Source of the DNA: Lysobacter sp.
GTDB lineage: Bacteria > Pseudomonadota > Gammaproteobacteria > Xanthomonadales > Xanthomonadaceae
Assembly: GCA_008015835.1 (NCBI GenBank)
Contig: SSGH01000008.1
Span: 133,165-197,164 of the forward strand
DNA: 64,000 nt
Direction of reading: 5' to 3'
In this document: piece after piece, positions 39,104 to 49,223 of the stretch
Position numbering within the stretch: the first letter of the stretch is position 1
Layout of the letters: every line of letters starts with the position of its first letter
Notes under the pieces: generated by a model
Told to the model about the DNA's origin: nothing
Seen by the model: only the letters and a program-made list of their open reading frames with translations
Database searches by the model: none
Translations under genes and position numbers: made by a program

Positions 39104-40206
39104 CCGAGGTCGCATCGAACGCCACCCTGCCGCCCTTGAACGCCGTTCCATCGCCACCGCCCGCATCCTCGTTCGCGCCGCCCGCGTCGGCGTCGTCGCT
39201 TTCGCCGCGCGATCGTCTCGATCGTCCGCTGCGCGATTTGCGGCTGTCGGTGATCGACGCCTGCAACTTCCGCTGCCCGTACTGCATGCCGGCCGATCGC
39301 GTGCCGGACGATCACGGTCTCGACAGCGCTTCGCGCTTGTCGTTCGATCAGATCGAACGCGTGGTGCGCGGCTTCGCGCGCGTCGGCGTACGCAAGCTCA
39401 GGCTCACCGGCGGCGAACCGCTGCTGCGCAAAGGCTTGCCGGAACTGATCGCGCGACTGGCGGCGATCGACGGCATCGAAGATCTCGCGCTCACCACCAA
39501 TGGCAGTCTGCTCGCCCCGCAGGCATGCGCACTGCGCGAAGCCGGTCTGCATCGTTTGACCGTGAGCATGGACGCGTTGACGCCGAGCGTGTTTTCGGCA
39601 CTGTCCGGCGGACGCGGGCGCGTCGAGGACGTGCTGCGCGGCCTCGACGCCGCGCGCGACGCCGGCTTCGACAACATCAAACTCAATTGCGTGATCCAGC
39701 GCGGGGCGAACGAGGACGAATGCCTGCCGCTCTCGGAGTTCGCGCGCACGCGCGGCCACACGTTGCGGTTCATCGAATACATGGACGTCGGCACCTGCAA
39801 CGGATGGCGCGCCGATCGCGTGGTGCCCTCGGCCGAACTGCGCGACCGCATTCATGCGCGCTGGCCGCTGCGGCCGCTCGATCCGAACTATCGGGGCGAA
39901 GTCGCGCGTCGCTATCGCTACGAGGACGGCGGCGGCGAAGTCGGCTTCGTCGGTTCGATCACCGAGCCGTTCTGCGGCGATTGCCATCGCGCCCGCGTGT
40001 CCGCGGACGGCCGGCTCTACACCTGCTTATTCGCGGCGGAAGGCGCCGATCTGCGGCCGTGGCTAGCGCAGGGCGACGAGGCCTTCGCGCAGCGCCTCGA
40101 TGACGCCTGGCGCGCGCGCGCCGACCGCTACAGCGAACTGCGCGCCGCACGCGAGGCCTCGCCCGGCACGCGCAAGCGCGTCGAAATGTTCCTGGTCGGC
40201 GGCTGA
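39100..40206 (+). CDS. moaA: GTP 3',8-cyclase MoaA
   Basis: '[20 protein letters not shown]', '[18 protein letters not shown]', '[31 protein letters not shown]'; TTG start overlapping upstream TGA. Confidence 0.95.
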   Translation: MTEVASNATLPPLNAVPSPPPASSFAPPASASSLSPRDRLDRPLRDLRLSVIDACNFRCPYCMPADRVPDDHGLDSASRLSFDQIERVVRGFARVGVRKLRLTGGEPLLRKGLPELIARLAAIDGIEDLALTTNGSLLAPQACALREAGLHRLTVSMDALTPSVFSALSGGRGRVEDVLRGLDAARDAGFDNIKLNCVIQRGANEDECLPLSEFARTRGHTLRFIEYMDVGTCNGWRADRVVPSAELRDRIHARWPLRPLDPNYRGEVARRYRYEDGGGEVGFVGSITEPFCGDCHRARVSADGRLYTCLFAAEGADLRPWLAQGDEAFAQRLDDAWRARADRYSELRAAREASPGTRKRVEMFLVGG

Positions 40207-40209
40207 GCG

Positions 40210-40911
40210 ATGCGCGCGCGCGCGCTGGACGAGGCGGGTTGGCTGCGCGTGCCGTCGGTCGTGCCGCGCGCGATGCTGACGACCTTGCCGGTGGATGCCG
40301 CGCTCGACGGCGATACGCGCGAAGCGGGCGATTCGGCGACGGCCGTCGCAGGTACGCGCAATCTGCTCGATCGGCCGTGGTGCGTCGCTCTGGTCGCGCC
40401 GATCCGCGCGCGATTGCATGCGCTTGGCGTGTTGCCGGCCGATTCGGTCGCCGTGCAATGCACCTTGTTCCGCAAAACGTCCGAGTGCAATTGGAAAGTG
40501 CCGTATCACCAGGATCTGTCGATTCCGGTCGCCACCCGCGTGGACGATGCCGGTTTGTCCGGTTGGACCGTCAAGGAAGACGGCGATTACGTACAGCCTC
40601 CGACGCCGCTGCTCGAGGCCTCGCTCGCGGTGCGCCTGCATCTGGACTCGTGTTCGGCCGACGACGGCGCGCTGCGCGTCGTGCCCGGTTCGCATCGTCT
40701 GGGGCGCATCGAGGCCGAGCGCGTCGCGGCGATCGACAAGCGCAGTCGCGAAGTGGTGTGCGAAGCCGACATCGGCGATGCGATCCTGATGCGCCCGTTG
40801 TTGTTGCACGCATCGTCCAAAGCGCGCGCGCCGAACGGCCGTCGCGTCCTGCATTTTCTGTTCGCGCCGCCGGAACCCGGCTGCGGCTTTTCCTGGCGAG
40901 CGGCGATATGA
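40210..40911 (+). CDS. Phytanoyl-CoA dioxygenase (PhyH)-family protein
   Basis: '[14 protein letters not shown]', '[29 protein letters not shown]', '[13 protein letters not shown]'. Confidence 0.88.
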   Translation: MRARALDEAGWLRVPSVVPRAMLTTLPVDAALDGDTREAGDSATAVAGTRNLLDRPWCVALVAPIRARLHALGVLPADSVAVQCTLFRKTSECNWKVPYHQDLSIPVATRVDDAGLSGWTVKEDGDYVQPPTPLLEASLAVRLHLDSCSADDGALRVVPGSHRLGRIEAERVAAIDKRSREVVCEADIGDAILMRPLLLHASSKARAPNGRRVLHFLFAPPEPGCGFSWRAAI

Positions 40912-41489
40912 AAAAACCGAAGACGAACAAGAAGCCCGCGCCGACACGGCCCGAACTCACTCATCTCGACGCATCCGGCTTGCCGACGATGGTCGATGTG
41001 TCCGCGAAAGCGACCACCGCGCGCGCGGCCACTGCGGAATGTCGGGTGAAGTTTCCGCAGACCGTCGCCGCGCAGTTGCGCGAGAACGGCTTGAAAAGCG
41101 CGAAGGGCGGCGTGGTCGAAACCGCCATCGTCGCCGGCACCCTGGCGGTCAAGCGCACGCACGAACTGATTCCGTTCTGTCATCCGCTGCCGATCGACGG
41201 CATCCGCTTCGGCATCGATTGGCGCAGCGAACGCGAGTTGGAGATCGTCTGCACGGTGAAGACCACGCACCGCACCGGCGTGGAAATGGAAGCGCTGACC
41301 GGCGTCACCGTCGCCGCGCTCACCGTCTACGACATGTGCAAAGCGCTATCGCACGCCATCGTGCTGGGGCCGGCGAAATTGCGCGGCAAACGCGGTGGGA
41401 AGCGGGACTTCGGCGATCTGTCCGGGGAAGTTTCCGGCGATGCTTCGGGTGGTACCGCTGCGCAGCCGAAAAAACGAGGTCGCCGATGA
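40908..41489 (+). CDS. moaC: Cyclic pyranopterin monophosphate synthase MoaC
   Basis: '[28 protein letters not shown]', '[17 protein letters not shown]', '[24 protein letters not shown]'; ATGA overlaps. Confidence 0.96.
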   Translation: MKKPKTNKKPAPTRPELTHLDASGLPTMVDVSAKATTARAATAECRVKFPQTVAAQLRENGLKSAKGGVVETAIVAGTLAVKRTHELIPFCHPLPIDGIRFGIDWRSERELEIVCTVKTTHRTGVEMEALTGVTVAALTVYDMCKALSHAIVLGPAKLRGKRGGKRDFGDLSGEVSGDASGGTAAQPKKRGRR

Positions 41490-41725
41490 CCCGCGTCGTC
41501 GTGCTGTATTTCGCCAGCCTGCGCGACGCCGCGGGCATCGCGCAGGACACCGTCGAACACGACGGCGATCTCGCCGCGCTCTACGCCACGTTGCGCGCGA
41601 AGCACGGCTTCGCGTGGCCGCAAGAATCCCTGCGCGTCTCGCTCGATGGCGCGTTCGCGCGTTGGACCGACGTCCCAGGCGAGGGCGCGGAAATCGCGTT
41701 CATTCCGCCGGTGTCTGGGGGCTGA
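41486..41725 (+). CDS. moaD: Molybdopterin synthase small subunit MoaD
   Basis: Short ubiquitin-like ORF ending in '[10 protein letters not shown]'. Confidence 0.93.
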   Translation: MTRVVVLYFASLRDAAGIAQDTVEHDGDLAALYATLRAKHGFAWPQESLRVSLDGAFARWTDVPGEGAEIAFIPPVSGG

Positions 41726-41729
41726 GGCG

Positions 41730-42182
41730 ATGCCGCGCTTCGCCATCGCCGACGCGCCGTTCGATATCGCACCGCTGCGCGCGCGTTTGCTGCGCGCCGA
41801 CGCCGGCGCCTACGCCAGCTTCGAAGGCTGGGTGCGCGACCACAACGAAGGCCGCGCCGCGCTCGGCTTGCGTTACGAAGCCTATGTCGCGCTCGCCGAA
41901 CGCGAAGGCGCGAAGATTCTCGACGAAGCGATGGCGCGCTTCGCCATCGCCGACGCCGCCTGCGTGCATCGCATCGGCGAATTGGCGGTCGGCGATCTCG
42001 CCGTGTGGGTCGGCGTCAGCGCCGCGCACCGCGACGCCGCCTTCGCCGCCTGCCGCTGGGTCATCGACGAAGTGAAAGCGCGCGTACCGATCTGGAAGCA
42101 TGAGCGCTACGCGGAAGGGGATGCGCAGTGGTTGCATCCAGTCGGCGCGTCATCGAACTCGAACGAACCGCTCGGCGAATGA
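41730..42182 (+). CDS. moaE: Molybdopterin synthase catalytic subunit MoaE
   Basis: 'YASFEGWVRDHNEGRAALGLRYEAY', 'HRIGELAVGDLAVWVGVSAAHRDAAFAACRWVIDEVKARVPIWKHE'. Confidence 0.95.
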   Translation: MPRFAIADAPFDIAPLRARLLRADAGAYASFEGWVRDHNEGRAALGLRYEAYVALAEREGAKILDEAMARFAIADAACVHRIGELAVGDLAVWVGVSAAHRDAAFAACRWVIDEVKARVPIWKHERYAEGDAQWLHPVGASSNSNEPLGE

Positions 42183-42213
42183 CGTCCACTCGACGAAAGT
42201 CAGGCCGGTCGAT

Positions 42214-42609
42214 TCAGGCCGAATACGGCGCTTGCACGAGCCGCTGCGAAATCCACCAAATGTTCCCACGAAGGTCGCGGACGCCACCTTGACGATCGCC
42301 GTACGGCATATCGGCGACAGCCATTTCCAACGACGCGCCCGCGTCGAGCGCTCGCTCCAATGCGGCATGCGCGTCCTCCACGTAGAGATAGAACGCGCTC
42401 GCCATCGCTGGATAGCGAGGCGAGGCTTCGCTGACCATCACCGTCGAATCGCCGAGACGAACTTGCGAGTTCGCGATCTTGCCGTCGGGGCGCGACGTGC
42501 GACAGACCTCCTCTCCACCGAGACCCGCGATCAGAAAAGCGACGAAATCTTCCGCGTCTTCGACGAAGAAGTAGGGCGCGACGGTATGGAATCCTGGCGG
42601 GATATACAT
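42214..42609 (-). CDS. VOC-family (glyoxalase/bleomycin-resistance-like) protein
   Basis: 'HTVAPYFFVEDAEDFVAFLIAGLGGEEVCR', 'DRQGGVRDLRGNIWWISQRL'. Confidence 0.88.
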   Translation of the reverse strand: MYIPPGFHTVAPYFFVEDAEDFVAFLIAGLGGEEVCRTSRPDGKIANSQVRLGDSTVMVSEASPRYPAMASAFYLYVEDAHAALERALDAGASLEMAVADMPYGDRQGGVRDLRGNIWWISQRLVQAPYSA

Positions 42610-42666
42610 CGTTCCACCGCTTTGAGGGGCTGATGCGATTGCCGTTTCGACGCGGCCTAAAGGAGG

Positions 42667-42766
42667 CGACCCCGCCGGCTGACCTCGGCACCCGCATCGA
42701 TCGATACCGTTGCTGCCTTCCGGCCCTGGCGGGGTTTTCGACCTAGCGTCGCGAGGGGCCGACGGG
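42667..42766 (-). ncRNA. ffs: 4.5S signal recognition particle RNA (small bacterial SRP RNA)
   Basis: Minus strand '...CCCCGCCAGGGCCGGAAGGCAGCAACGGTA...GGGTGCCGAGGTCAGCCGGCGGGG', the conserved SRP RNA apical domain. Confidence 0.88.
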
Positions 42767-42813
42767 GCCACCATAGACGTGCGTCTGTCGCGACGCTTGA
42801 TCACGCGAAAATT

Positions 42814-42906
42814 TGGCGGAGAGAGGGGGATTCGAACCCCCGAAGCGCGGTTTAGACGCTTACACACTTTCCAGGCGTGCTCCTTCAACCACTCGGACAC
42901 CTCTCC
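42814..42906 (-). tRNA. tRNA-Ser (GGA)
   Basis: GGAGAGGTGTCCGAGTGGTTGAAGGAGCACGCCTGGAAAGTGTG...GGGGGTTCGAATCCCCCTCTCTCCGCCA with long variable arm. Confidence 0.97.
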
Positions 42907-43068
42907 GTGTCTCCCCGATTCGCAGCATCCGGCCGCCATCGGGGCCGGCAATTCTAGCCCTCCGGCCCGCCAGGGACAAGGAAAGCGGGCGAGCGGCGAG
43001 GGGAACCGGCCGCCCGTGGCACAATGACCGCCCATCGGCCCGACCCCTCCGCGCCCGCGACGCACCGC

Positions 43069-44865
43069 ATGTCCTATCTCGTCCTCGCCCGCAAATGGCG
43101 CCCGAAGCGTTTCGCCGAACTCGTCGGGCAAGAGCATGTGGTGCGTGCGCTCAGCAATGCGCTGGACACCGGCCGGGTCCATCACGCGTTCTTGTTCACC
43201 GGCACCCGCGGCGTGGGTAAGACCACCATCGCCCGCATCTTCGCCAAATCGCTGAACTGCGAGCGCGGCACCTCGGCCGAGCCCTGCGGCGAATGCAACT
43301 CGTGCCGCGACATCGACGCCGGCCGCTTCATCGATCTGCTCGAAATCGACGCCGCCAGCAACACCGGCGTGGACGATGTGCGCGAGGTGATCGACAACGC
43401 CCAGTACATGCCCTCGCGCGGTCGGGTGAAGGTCTACCTGATCGACGAAGTCCACATGCTGTCGAAGTCGGCGTTCAACGCGCTGCTGAAGACGCTGGAA
43501 GAGCCGCCGGGGCACGTGAAATTCCTGCTCGCCACCACCGACCCGCAGAAATTGCCGGTGACGGTGCTGTCGCGCTGCCTGCAGTTCAATCTGAAGCGGT
43601 TGGACGAGGCGCAGATCCAGGGCCAGATGACCAAAATCCTGGCGGCGGAAGGCATTCCGGTCGAACCGGGCGCGATCCGGCAACTGGCGAAGTCCGCCGA
43701 CGGCAGCCTGCGCGACGGCCTGTCGCTGCTGGATCAGGCTATCGCCTACACCGGCGCCGCGACCACGCTGGAAGGCGGCAGCGGCGCGCCGCTGACCGAT
43801 GCCGGTGTGGCCGCGATGCTCGGCACGGTGGACCGTCTGCGCATCGGCGCGCTGCTGCAAACGCTCGCCGACGGCGACGGCGCCGCGCTGCTGGCCGAAA
43901 TCGCGGCGCTGGCCGAGTTCTCGCCCGATTGGGCCGGCGTGTTGGACGCCATCGCCGAAGCGCTGCATCGCATTCAGGTGCGGCAATTGGTGCCGACGGC
44001 CGAGATCGATGCCGACGGCGTCGAGGTCGACGCGATCGCCGCGCGCCTGCCTGCCGAAGTGGTGCAGTTGTGGTACCAGATGGCGCTGCACGGTCGTCGC
44101 GATCTGGGCTATGCGCCCAGCCCACGCGCCGGGTTCGAGATGGCGATGCTGCGGATGCTGGCGTTCCGTCCGCTCGACGGCGGCGCGACGACGGTCGACG
44201 CGCCCGCCGCGAATACCGCGCGCGGCCCGGCGGCGGCCCGCGCCGCGCTGGACGCCGGCAGCTCGGCCTCGACGCCGCCCGCGCGCACCTTGCCGGCGTC
44301 GGCGATGCAGAACCCTGCGCGCGAGACATCGGCGCCGCCGCCTGCGCGCGCGATGCCCGAACCGCCCTCGATGCCGCGCGCGTCGGAGCCGTTCGCGCCG
44401 CCGCGCGTCGACGCCGCCTCCGCGCAGGCTTCGTCCGCCCAGGCCTCGACCGCGCAAGCCTCGCCCACGATCGAGATCGATCACGAACGGTGGCTCGATC
44501 TCATCGCGCGCAGCGGCCTGCGTGGCCCCGCGCGCGAACTCGCGGCGCATGCGGCGTTTCTCGGTTATGCCGACGGCGTCCTGCGCCTCTCGCTCTCGCC
44601 GGACGACGACCATCTGCGTACGCCGACCTTGACCAAAGCCCTCACCGACGCGATGTCCGCGCAGCTCGGCGGCCCGGTGCAGATCAAGCTGGACACCGGC
44701 AAGGCCGCGCAGGTGGAAACGCTGCATCAACGCAACGAACGCCAGCGCGACGCCAAACAAACGGCGGCGGAGGACGCGTTTCTCGCGCATCCCGACGTGC
44801 AGCGTTTGATGACCCAACAAGGCGCCAAGTTGGTGCCCGATTCGATTCGCCCATACGACGATTGA
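43069..44865 (+). CDS. dnaX: DNA polymerase III subunit gamma/tau
   Basis: 'MSYLVLARKWRPKRFAELVGQEHVVRALSNAL', 'FTGTRGVGKTTIARI', 'CNSCRDIDAGRFIDLLEIDAASNTGVDDVR'. Confidence 0.97.
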   Translation: MSYLVLARKWRPKRFAELVGQEHVVRALSNALDTGRVHHAFLFTGTRGVGKTTIARIFAKSLNCERGTSAEPCGECNSCRDIDAGRFIDLLEIDAASNTGVDDVREVIDNAQYMPSRGRVKVYLIDEVHMLSKSAFNALLKTLEEPPGHVKFLLATTDPQKLPVTVLSRCLQFNLKRLDEAQIQGQMTKILAAEGIPVEPGAIRQLAKSADGSLRDGLSLLDQAIAYTGAATTLEGGSGAPLTDAGVAAMLGTVDRLRIGALLQTLADGDGAALLAEIAALAEFSPDWAGVLDAIAEALHRIQVRQLVPTAEIDADGVEVDAIAARLPAEVVQLWYQMALHGRRDLGYAPSPRAGFEMAMLRMLAFRPLDGGATTVDAPAANTARGPAAARAALDAGSSASTPPARTLPASAMQNPARETSAPPPARAMPEPPSMPRASEPFAPPRVDAASAQASSAQASTAQASPTIEIDHERWLDLIARSGLRGPARELAAHAAFLGYADGVLRLSLSPDDDHLRTPTLTKALTDAMSAQLGGPVQIKLDTGKAAQVETLHQRNERQRDAKQTAAEDAFLAHPDVQRLMTQQGAKLVPDSIRPYDD

Positions 44866-44875
44866 GAGAACCGCC

Positions 44876-45202
44876 ATGCGTGGAAACATCGCCCAATTGA
44901 TGCAGCAGGCGCAGAAAATGCAGGAAAACCTGCAGCGCGCCCAGGAAGAACTCGCCAAGCTCGAAGTGACCGGCAGCGCCGGCGCCGGCATGGTCAGCGT
45001 GACCTTGACCGGCCGCATGGAATGCCGCGGCGTGAAGATCGACCCGAGCGTGCTGTCCGATGCGGAAATGACCGAAGACTTGATCGTCGCCGCCATCAAC
45101 GACGCCGTGAACAAGGTCAACGCCGAATCGCAGGCGCGGATGTCCGGCGCCACCGCCGGCCTGCCGATTCCGCCGGGAATGAAGATTCCCGGGATGTTCT
45201 GA
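44876..45202 (+). CDS. YbaB/EbfC nucleoid-associated protein
   Basis: 'NIAQLMQQAQKMQENLQRAQEELAKLEVTGSAGAGMVSVTLTG'. Confidence 0.95.
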   Translation: MRGNIAQLMQQAQKMQENLQRAQEELAKLEVTGSAGAGMVSVTLTGRMECRGVKIDPSVLSDAEMTEDLIVAAINDAVNKVNAESQARMSGATAGLPIPPGMKIPGMF

Positions 45203-45230
45203 CCCCGGCGCGTTCGCCCTTCGCAGCCCC

Positions 45231-45299
45231 GTAGAGCGGAGCGAAGCTCCGCTGAACATCCAAACTCGTTCACAACAGCGGAGCTGCGCTCCGCTCTAC
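45231..45299. repeat. REP-like inverted repeat gtagagcggagcgaagctccgctg...cagcggagctgcgctccgctctac
   Basis: Near-perfect ~24-bp arms. Confidence 0.88.
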
Positions 45300-45381
45300 G
45301 TTGGGATATCGATGCGGCGGCGCGTCCGATCGTGCGTATCGCGCGCTTCGTGCGCATCGCGCTTCATCTAGGGAGCATTCT

Positions 45382-45948
45382 GTGTCCGCTACACCGATCA
45401 TGGCCTACGCCAAATTGAACGCTCGCCTGCGGCCGATGGACCGCGGCGGTCTCTACGAAGACCCGCTGCAGGAAGCGCTGGAAGCGGACGGCTTCGCCGA
45501 GGTCGTCGGCGGCGGCACGATGCTGCAGGAGAGCGGCGAAGTGGACTATTGCGGGATCGACATCGATTTGCGCGACGTCGAGCGCGGCGTGCCGATGATC
45601 TGCGCGACGCTCGAAGCGCTGGGCGCGCCGAAAGGCTCGGTGCTGACCTACACCCGAGACGACACGCCGCATGAAGTGCCGTTCGGCCGCAACGAAGGCT
45701 TGGCGATCTACTTCAACGGCACCGATCTTCCGCCGCATGTTTACGCCGAATCGGACATCAACCATGTCTGGCAGGAGATCGAGCGACGGATCGACGGCAT
45801 CGGCAAGATCCACAGTTATTGGGAGGGCGCGCGCGAAACCGCGCTGTACCTGTACGGCGATTCCGCCGCCCTCATGCGCGAGCGCATCGCCGATTTCATG
45901 GCGGCGTATCCGCTTTGCGAACGCGCGCGCTACGACATCGTGGCATGA
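45382..45948 (+). CDS. Conserved hypothetical protein
   Basis: GTG start; sits directly upstream of recR with an ATGA overlap; '[56 protein letters not shown]'. Confidence 0.75.
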   Translation: MSATPIMAYAKLNARLRPMDRGGLYEDPLQEALEADGFAEVVGGGTMLQESGEVDYCGIDIDLRDVERGVPMICATLEALGAPKGSVLTYTRDDTPHEVPFGRNEGLAIYFNGTDLPPHVYAESDINHVWQEIERRIDGIGKIHSYWEGARETALYLYGDSAALMRERIADFMAAYPLCERARYDIVA

Positions 45949-46541
45949 CCGCCTCGCTGCTCGAACGTTTGATCGATGCGTTCCGCGTGCTGCCCGGCGT
46001 CGGGCAGAAAACCGCGCAGCGCATGGCGTATCACGTGTTGGAGCGCGATCGCGAGGGCGGCACGCGCCTGTCGAACGCCTTGGCCGAAGCGATCGAACGC
46101 GTCGGTCACTGCAAGCGTTGCCGCGATTTCAGCGAAACCGAGGTCTGCGCGATTTGCGCCAGCGCCACGCGCGATGCGCATCTGCTGTGCGCGGTGGAAT
46201 CGCCCGCCGATCGTTTGGTGATCGAGCAGGCCACCGGTTATCGCGGTCTGTATTTCGTGCTGCAAGGCCGGCTCAGCCCGCTCGACGGCATCGGCCCGCG
46301 CGAATTGGGCCTGGAAGTCTTGGCCGCGCGATTGGCCGAGGGCGAAGTGCGCGAATTGGTGATCGCCACCAACCCGACGGTCGAAGGCGAAGCCACCGCG
46401 CATTATCTTGCGCAACTGGCGCGCCAGAATGGCGTGACGCCGACGCGGCTGGCCCACGGCGTGCCCTTGGGCGGCGAATTGGAATACGTCGATCGCGGCA
46501 CCCTGTCGCACGCGTTCGGCAGTCGCAGCGAGATGACCTGA
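45945..46541 (+). CDS. recR: Recombination protein RecR
   Basis: '[31 protein letters not shown]', '[16 protein letters not shown]', '[20 protein letters not shown]'. Confidence 0.97.
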   Translation: MTASLLERLIDAFRVLPGVGQKTAQRMAYHVLERDREGGTRLSNALAEAIERVGHCKRCRDFSETEVCAICASATRDAHLLCAVESPADRLVIEQATGYRGLYFVLQGRLSPLDGIGPRELGLEVLAARLAEGEVRELVIATNPTVEGEATAHYLAQLARQNGVTPTRLAHGVPLGGELEYVDRGTLSHAFGSRSEMT

Positions 46542-46638
46542 AAGCCTGTTTGGAATCGCCGCGTGCGACGGCGCTCACGCACAGGACACAATCGATTCCT
46601 AACAGATTCTTAGCCGCCGCCGTGCAGGGAGCCTCGCC

Positions 46639-47064
46639 GTGGACAATCCTTATCGGCCGCCAGAACAGCCGCCCGTCCAGGTCGTCGGCGAGTCCTTCGC
46701 GATGCGGCGCTTGGCATCGGCCGCGATTTTCTTCCTGAGCGCCTTGCCGTTGGCGTCGATGCTCGCGCTCGAGATCATGGAGCGGGTCGCGTTCGGCGAC
46801 GGTCCCGTGTTCTACCGCGTGATCCGCACGGGCGAGGGATGGACCTGGATCGGTTGGGCGATGTCGATTCTGCTGTTCGCGGCCGGACTGACGTCGATCC
46901 TGCGGCGACGCTGGTCCATCCCGTTGTTCGGTCTGTATCTCGTCGGGTTGATCCTGGCGAGCATCGAGATCGGCTGGAACGCCGCACGCGTCGTCGGCAT
47001 CGTCATGGTCGCCGCGTGCCTCGCGTACATGATCGCGCTGAATAAACGCGACGGATTACGTTAA
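46639..47064 (+). CDS. Small 4-TM membrane protein (NPYRPP family), paralogue 1
   Basis: 'MDNPYRPPEQPP' then four hydrophobic segments, C-term 'KRDGLR'. Confidence 0.7.
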   Translation: MDNPYRPPEQPPVQVVGESFAMRRLASAAIFFLSALPLASMLALEIMERVAFGDGPVFYRVIRTGEGWTWIGWAMSILLFAAGLTSILRRRWSIPLFGLYLVGLILASIEIGWNAARVVGIVMVAACLAYMIALNKRDGLR

Positions 47065-47150
47065 CGCCTTGCCGCCTTGCCGCCTTGCCGACGCACCGGG
47101 AAAAACGCCCCTGTGCGTCGGTCGGCATCGATCGCTTCGATGCACGGCGT

Positions 47151-49223
47151 TTATTTGAAGCGCGCTAACTGCCGAAGCGGTACGCCGTAGCTGCCCGTCG
47201 GATTGCCGTTGGCGTCCCACTCGAAATAGCGGCCGTAGGCGGTGACGGTTTCCAGCAGCGCGCCGTTGGGCAGGCGGCGCAGTTCGCGCGAACCGAAGGT
47301 GCAGACGCCGCCGGCCGGCCGGTAGGCGCACGGGCCGCTGGCGTAACGCGGCACGTTGAGCAGGGTGTCGCTGCCGATCTCATTGCCCGCGCCGTCGAAA
47401 ATCCAATAACGGCCGTAAGCGGTGATCGATTCGAACAAACCGTCCAAACCCCATTCCGGCGCGTAGATCAGATTGCGCGTGTCGAAGTTGCAGGTGCCGC
47501 CGCCCGCGTACGAACACGGGCCGTTGGCGAAGCGCGCGACGCTGGAGAGCGTCGAGCCGTTACCGGCCAAGCCGTTGCCCGCCGCATCGAAATTCCAATA
47601 GCGGCCGTACGCGGTGACGGATTCGAGGTAGCCGAAACCGGGATAGTCGAGAATGGTGGAGGTGTCGATCTTGCACTCCTGACCGGCGGCGGCGTACGCG
47701 CAGGGACCATTGGCGTAACGCGGGAACGCGCGCAGGCTCTTGGTCGCGGCGACGCGATTGCCGTTGGCGTCGAACTGCCACAAGTGACCGCTGGCGTACA
47801 CCGACTCCACCAGCGCGCCGCTGGCATTCACGTAATGGCCGATGGCGTCGACGCCGCACAACTTGCTTTGCGTCGTCGTACCGGTGCTGCACGGGCCGGT
47901 GCTGGCGGTGAGCGAAGCGTTCACGGCGGCATAGGCATTGAGCAGACCCGGGCCGCAGTTGTTGCCGCACGTCGGTAGCGCGCTAGCGGTGCCGCGAATC
48001 AGATTGCGCACGTGTTCGGGTAACAAGCCGCCGTTCGCGGAGAGCATCAAGCCGATGGTGCCGGCGACGTGCGGCGCGGCCATCGACGTGCCGCCGAGAT
48101 GGCGGTAACAATGCGCGTTGCCGCTGCCGGGCGAGGTGGTCCAGGCCGAGACCGCGCCGCTGAAGTCGGTCGGGGTGAAACCGCTGGCCGGATCCGCCGG
48201 ACAGCCGATCGCGGCGCCGTAGAACTGCGCGCCGCCGGGCGCGGTGACGCCGATGTTCGGGCCGCGGCTGCTGTAGCCGGCGAGGTTGTTGTTGCGATCG
48301 CTGGCCGCCACCGAGATCACGCCCGGGCACGAGGCCGGGGTCACGTTATCGACGATCGCCGTGTTGTTGCCCGCCGCGGCGACCAGGCTCACGCCGTGAT
48401 CGATGGCGCGCGCGATCGCGTCGCGCAGCGCCGGGAAACTCGCCTGCGTGCACGCGCTCGGGTATTCGAAACTCATGTTCATCACGCGCGCGCCGTTGTC
48501 CGTGGCCCACTGGATGCTGTTGACGATCGAGTTGATGGAAATCCCGGTCGTGGTGTCGCCGATCTTCGCGTTGAGCAACTGGCAGTTGTGACAGACGCCG
48601 GCGCCGCCGACGCCGTTGTTGGACGCGCCGCCCGCGATGCCGGCGACGTGCGTACCGTGCCGCCAACTGCCGTTGTCGGTGGCCGGCTGGCCGGGCGCGG
48701 GCGCATTGAATTCCACCGGGCCCCATTTGCCGTTGATCTCGGGGTGGCCGCTGCGGCCGCTGTCGAGGATCGCGATGCGCACCGCGCTGCTGCCGCGGGT
48801 GATGTCCCACGCGGCCGGCAGCGAGATCAGCGGGTAATGCCACTGCTGCGGATACAGCGGATCGTTCGGCGTATGCGAGAACTCGAGCAGATAGTTGAGC
48901 TGCGCGTACTTCACGTCGCCGCGCGCGCGCAGGCGCTGCAGCAGGCCCAGGGTCTCGTCCTTCATCTGCGCGGCGGTGTAGAGCCGCGGCGTGGGCGTCT
49001 CCAAACGCACGAGAGTCAGGCCGCTGCGCTGCGACGCCATCTTCGCGTCGCGCATTTGCGTCTTGGCCGCGACCGCGGCGGGCTCGGAATCGAATTTGAC
49101 CAACACTTCGAAGGGAACGAAGCGTCCGTTGGGGGAGGCGACCGCGCCCGGGGGCGGCGCGGCGTGGGCCTGCGCGGCGAGGCCGAGCAGACCGATGGCG
49201 GCGAGAGAGCGGAACGGTGTCAT
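47151..49223 (-). CDS. S8-family (subtilisin-like) serine protease with four C-terminal repeats
   Basis: Signal peptide; Asp 'IAILDSG', His 'HGTHVAGIAGG', Ser 'GGTSMAAPHVAGTIGL'. Confidence 0.93.
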   Translation of the reverse strand: MTPFRSLAAIGLLGLAAQAHAAPPPGAVASPNGRFVPFEVLVKFDSEPAAVAAKTQMRDAKMASQRSGLTLVRLETPTPRLYTAAQMKDETLGLLQRLRARGDVKYAQLNYLLEFSHTPNDPLYPQQWHYPLISLPAAWDITRGSSAVRIAILDSGRSGHPEINGKWGPVEFNAPAPGQPATDNGSWRHGTHVAGIAGGASNNGVGGAGVCHNCQLLNAKIGDTTTGISINSIVNSIQWATDNGARVMNMSFEYPSACTQASFPALRDAIARAIDHGVSLVAAAGNNTAIVDNVTPASCPGVISVAASDRNNNLAGYSSRGPNIGVTAPGGAQFYGAAIGCPADPASGFTPTDFSGAVSAWTTSPGSGNAHCYRHLGGTSMAAPHVAGTIGLMLSANGGLLPEHVRNLIRGTASALPTCGNNCGPGLLNAYAAVNASLTASTGPCSTGTTTQSKLCGVDAIGHYVNASGALVESVYASGHLWQFDANGNRVAATKSLRAFPRYANGPCAYAAAGQECKIDTSTILDYPGFGYLESVTAYGRYWNFDAAGNGLAGNGSTLSSVARFANGPCSYAGGGTCNFDTRNLIYAPEWGLDGLFESITAYGRYWIFDGAGNEIGSDTLLNVPRYASGPCAYRPAGGVCTFGSRELRRLPNGALLETVTAYGRYFEWDANGNPTGSYGVPLRQLARFK
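47154..47816 (-). repeat. Four tandem ~60-aa repeats in the protease C-terminus (last one partial)
   Basis: 'ALVESVYASGHLWQFDANGN', 'YLESVTAYGRYWNFDAAGN', 'LFESITAYGRYWIFDGAGN', 'LLETVTAYGRYFEWDANGN'. Confidence 0.9.

Noticed and set aside
42214-45357. 1047-aa minus-strand ORF
   Set aside because: Only the C-terminal part (42214-42609) is a real VOC protein. The rest runs antisense through SRP RNA, tRNA-Ser and dnaX and is a GC-rich artefact.
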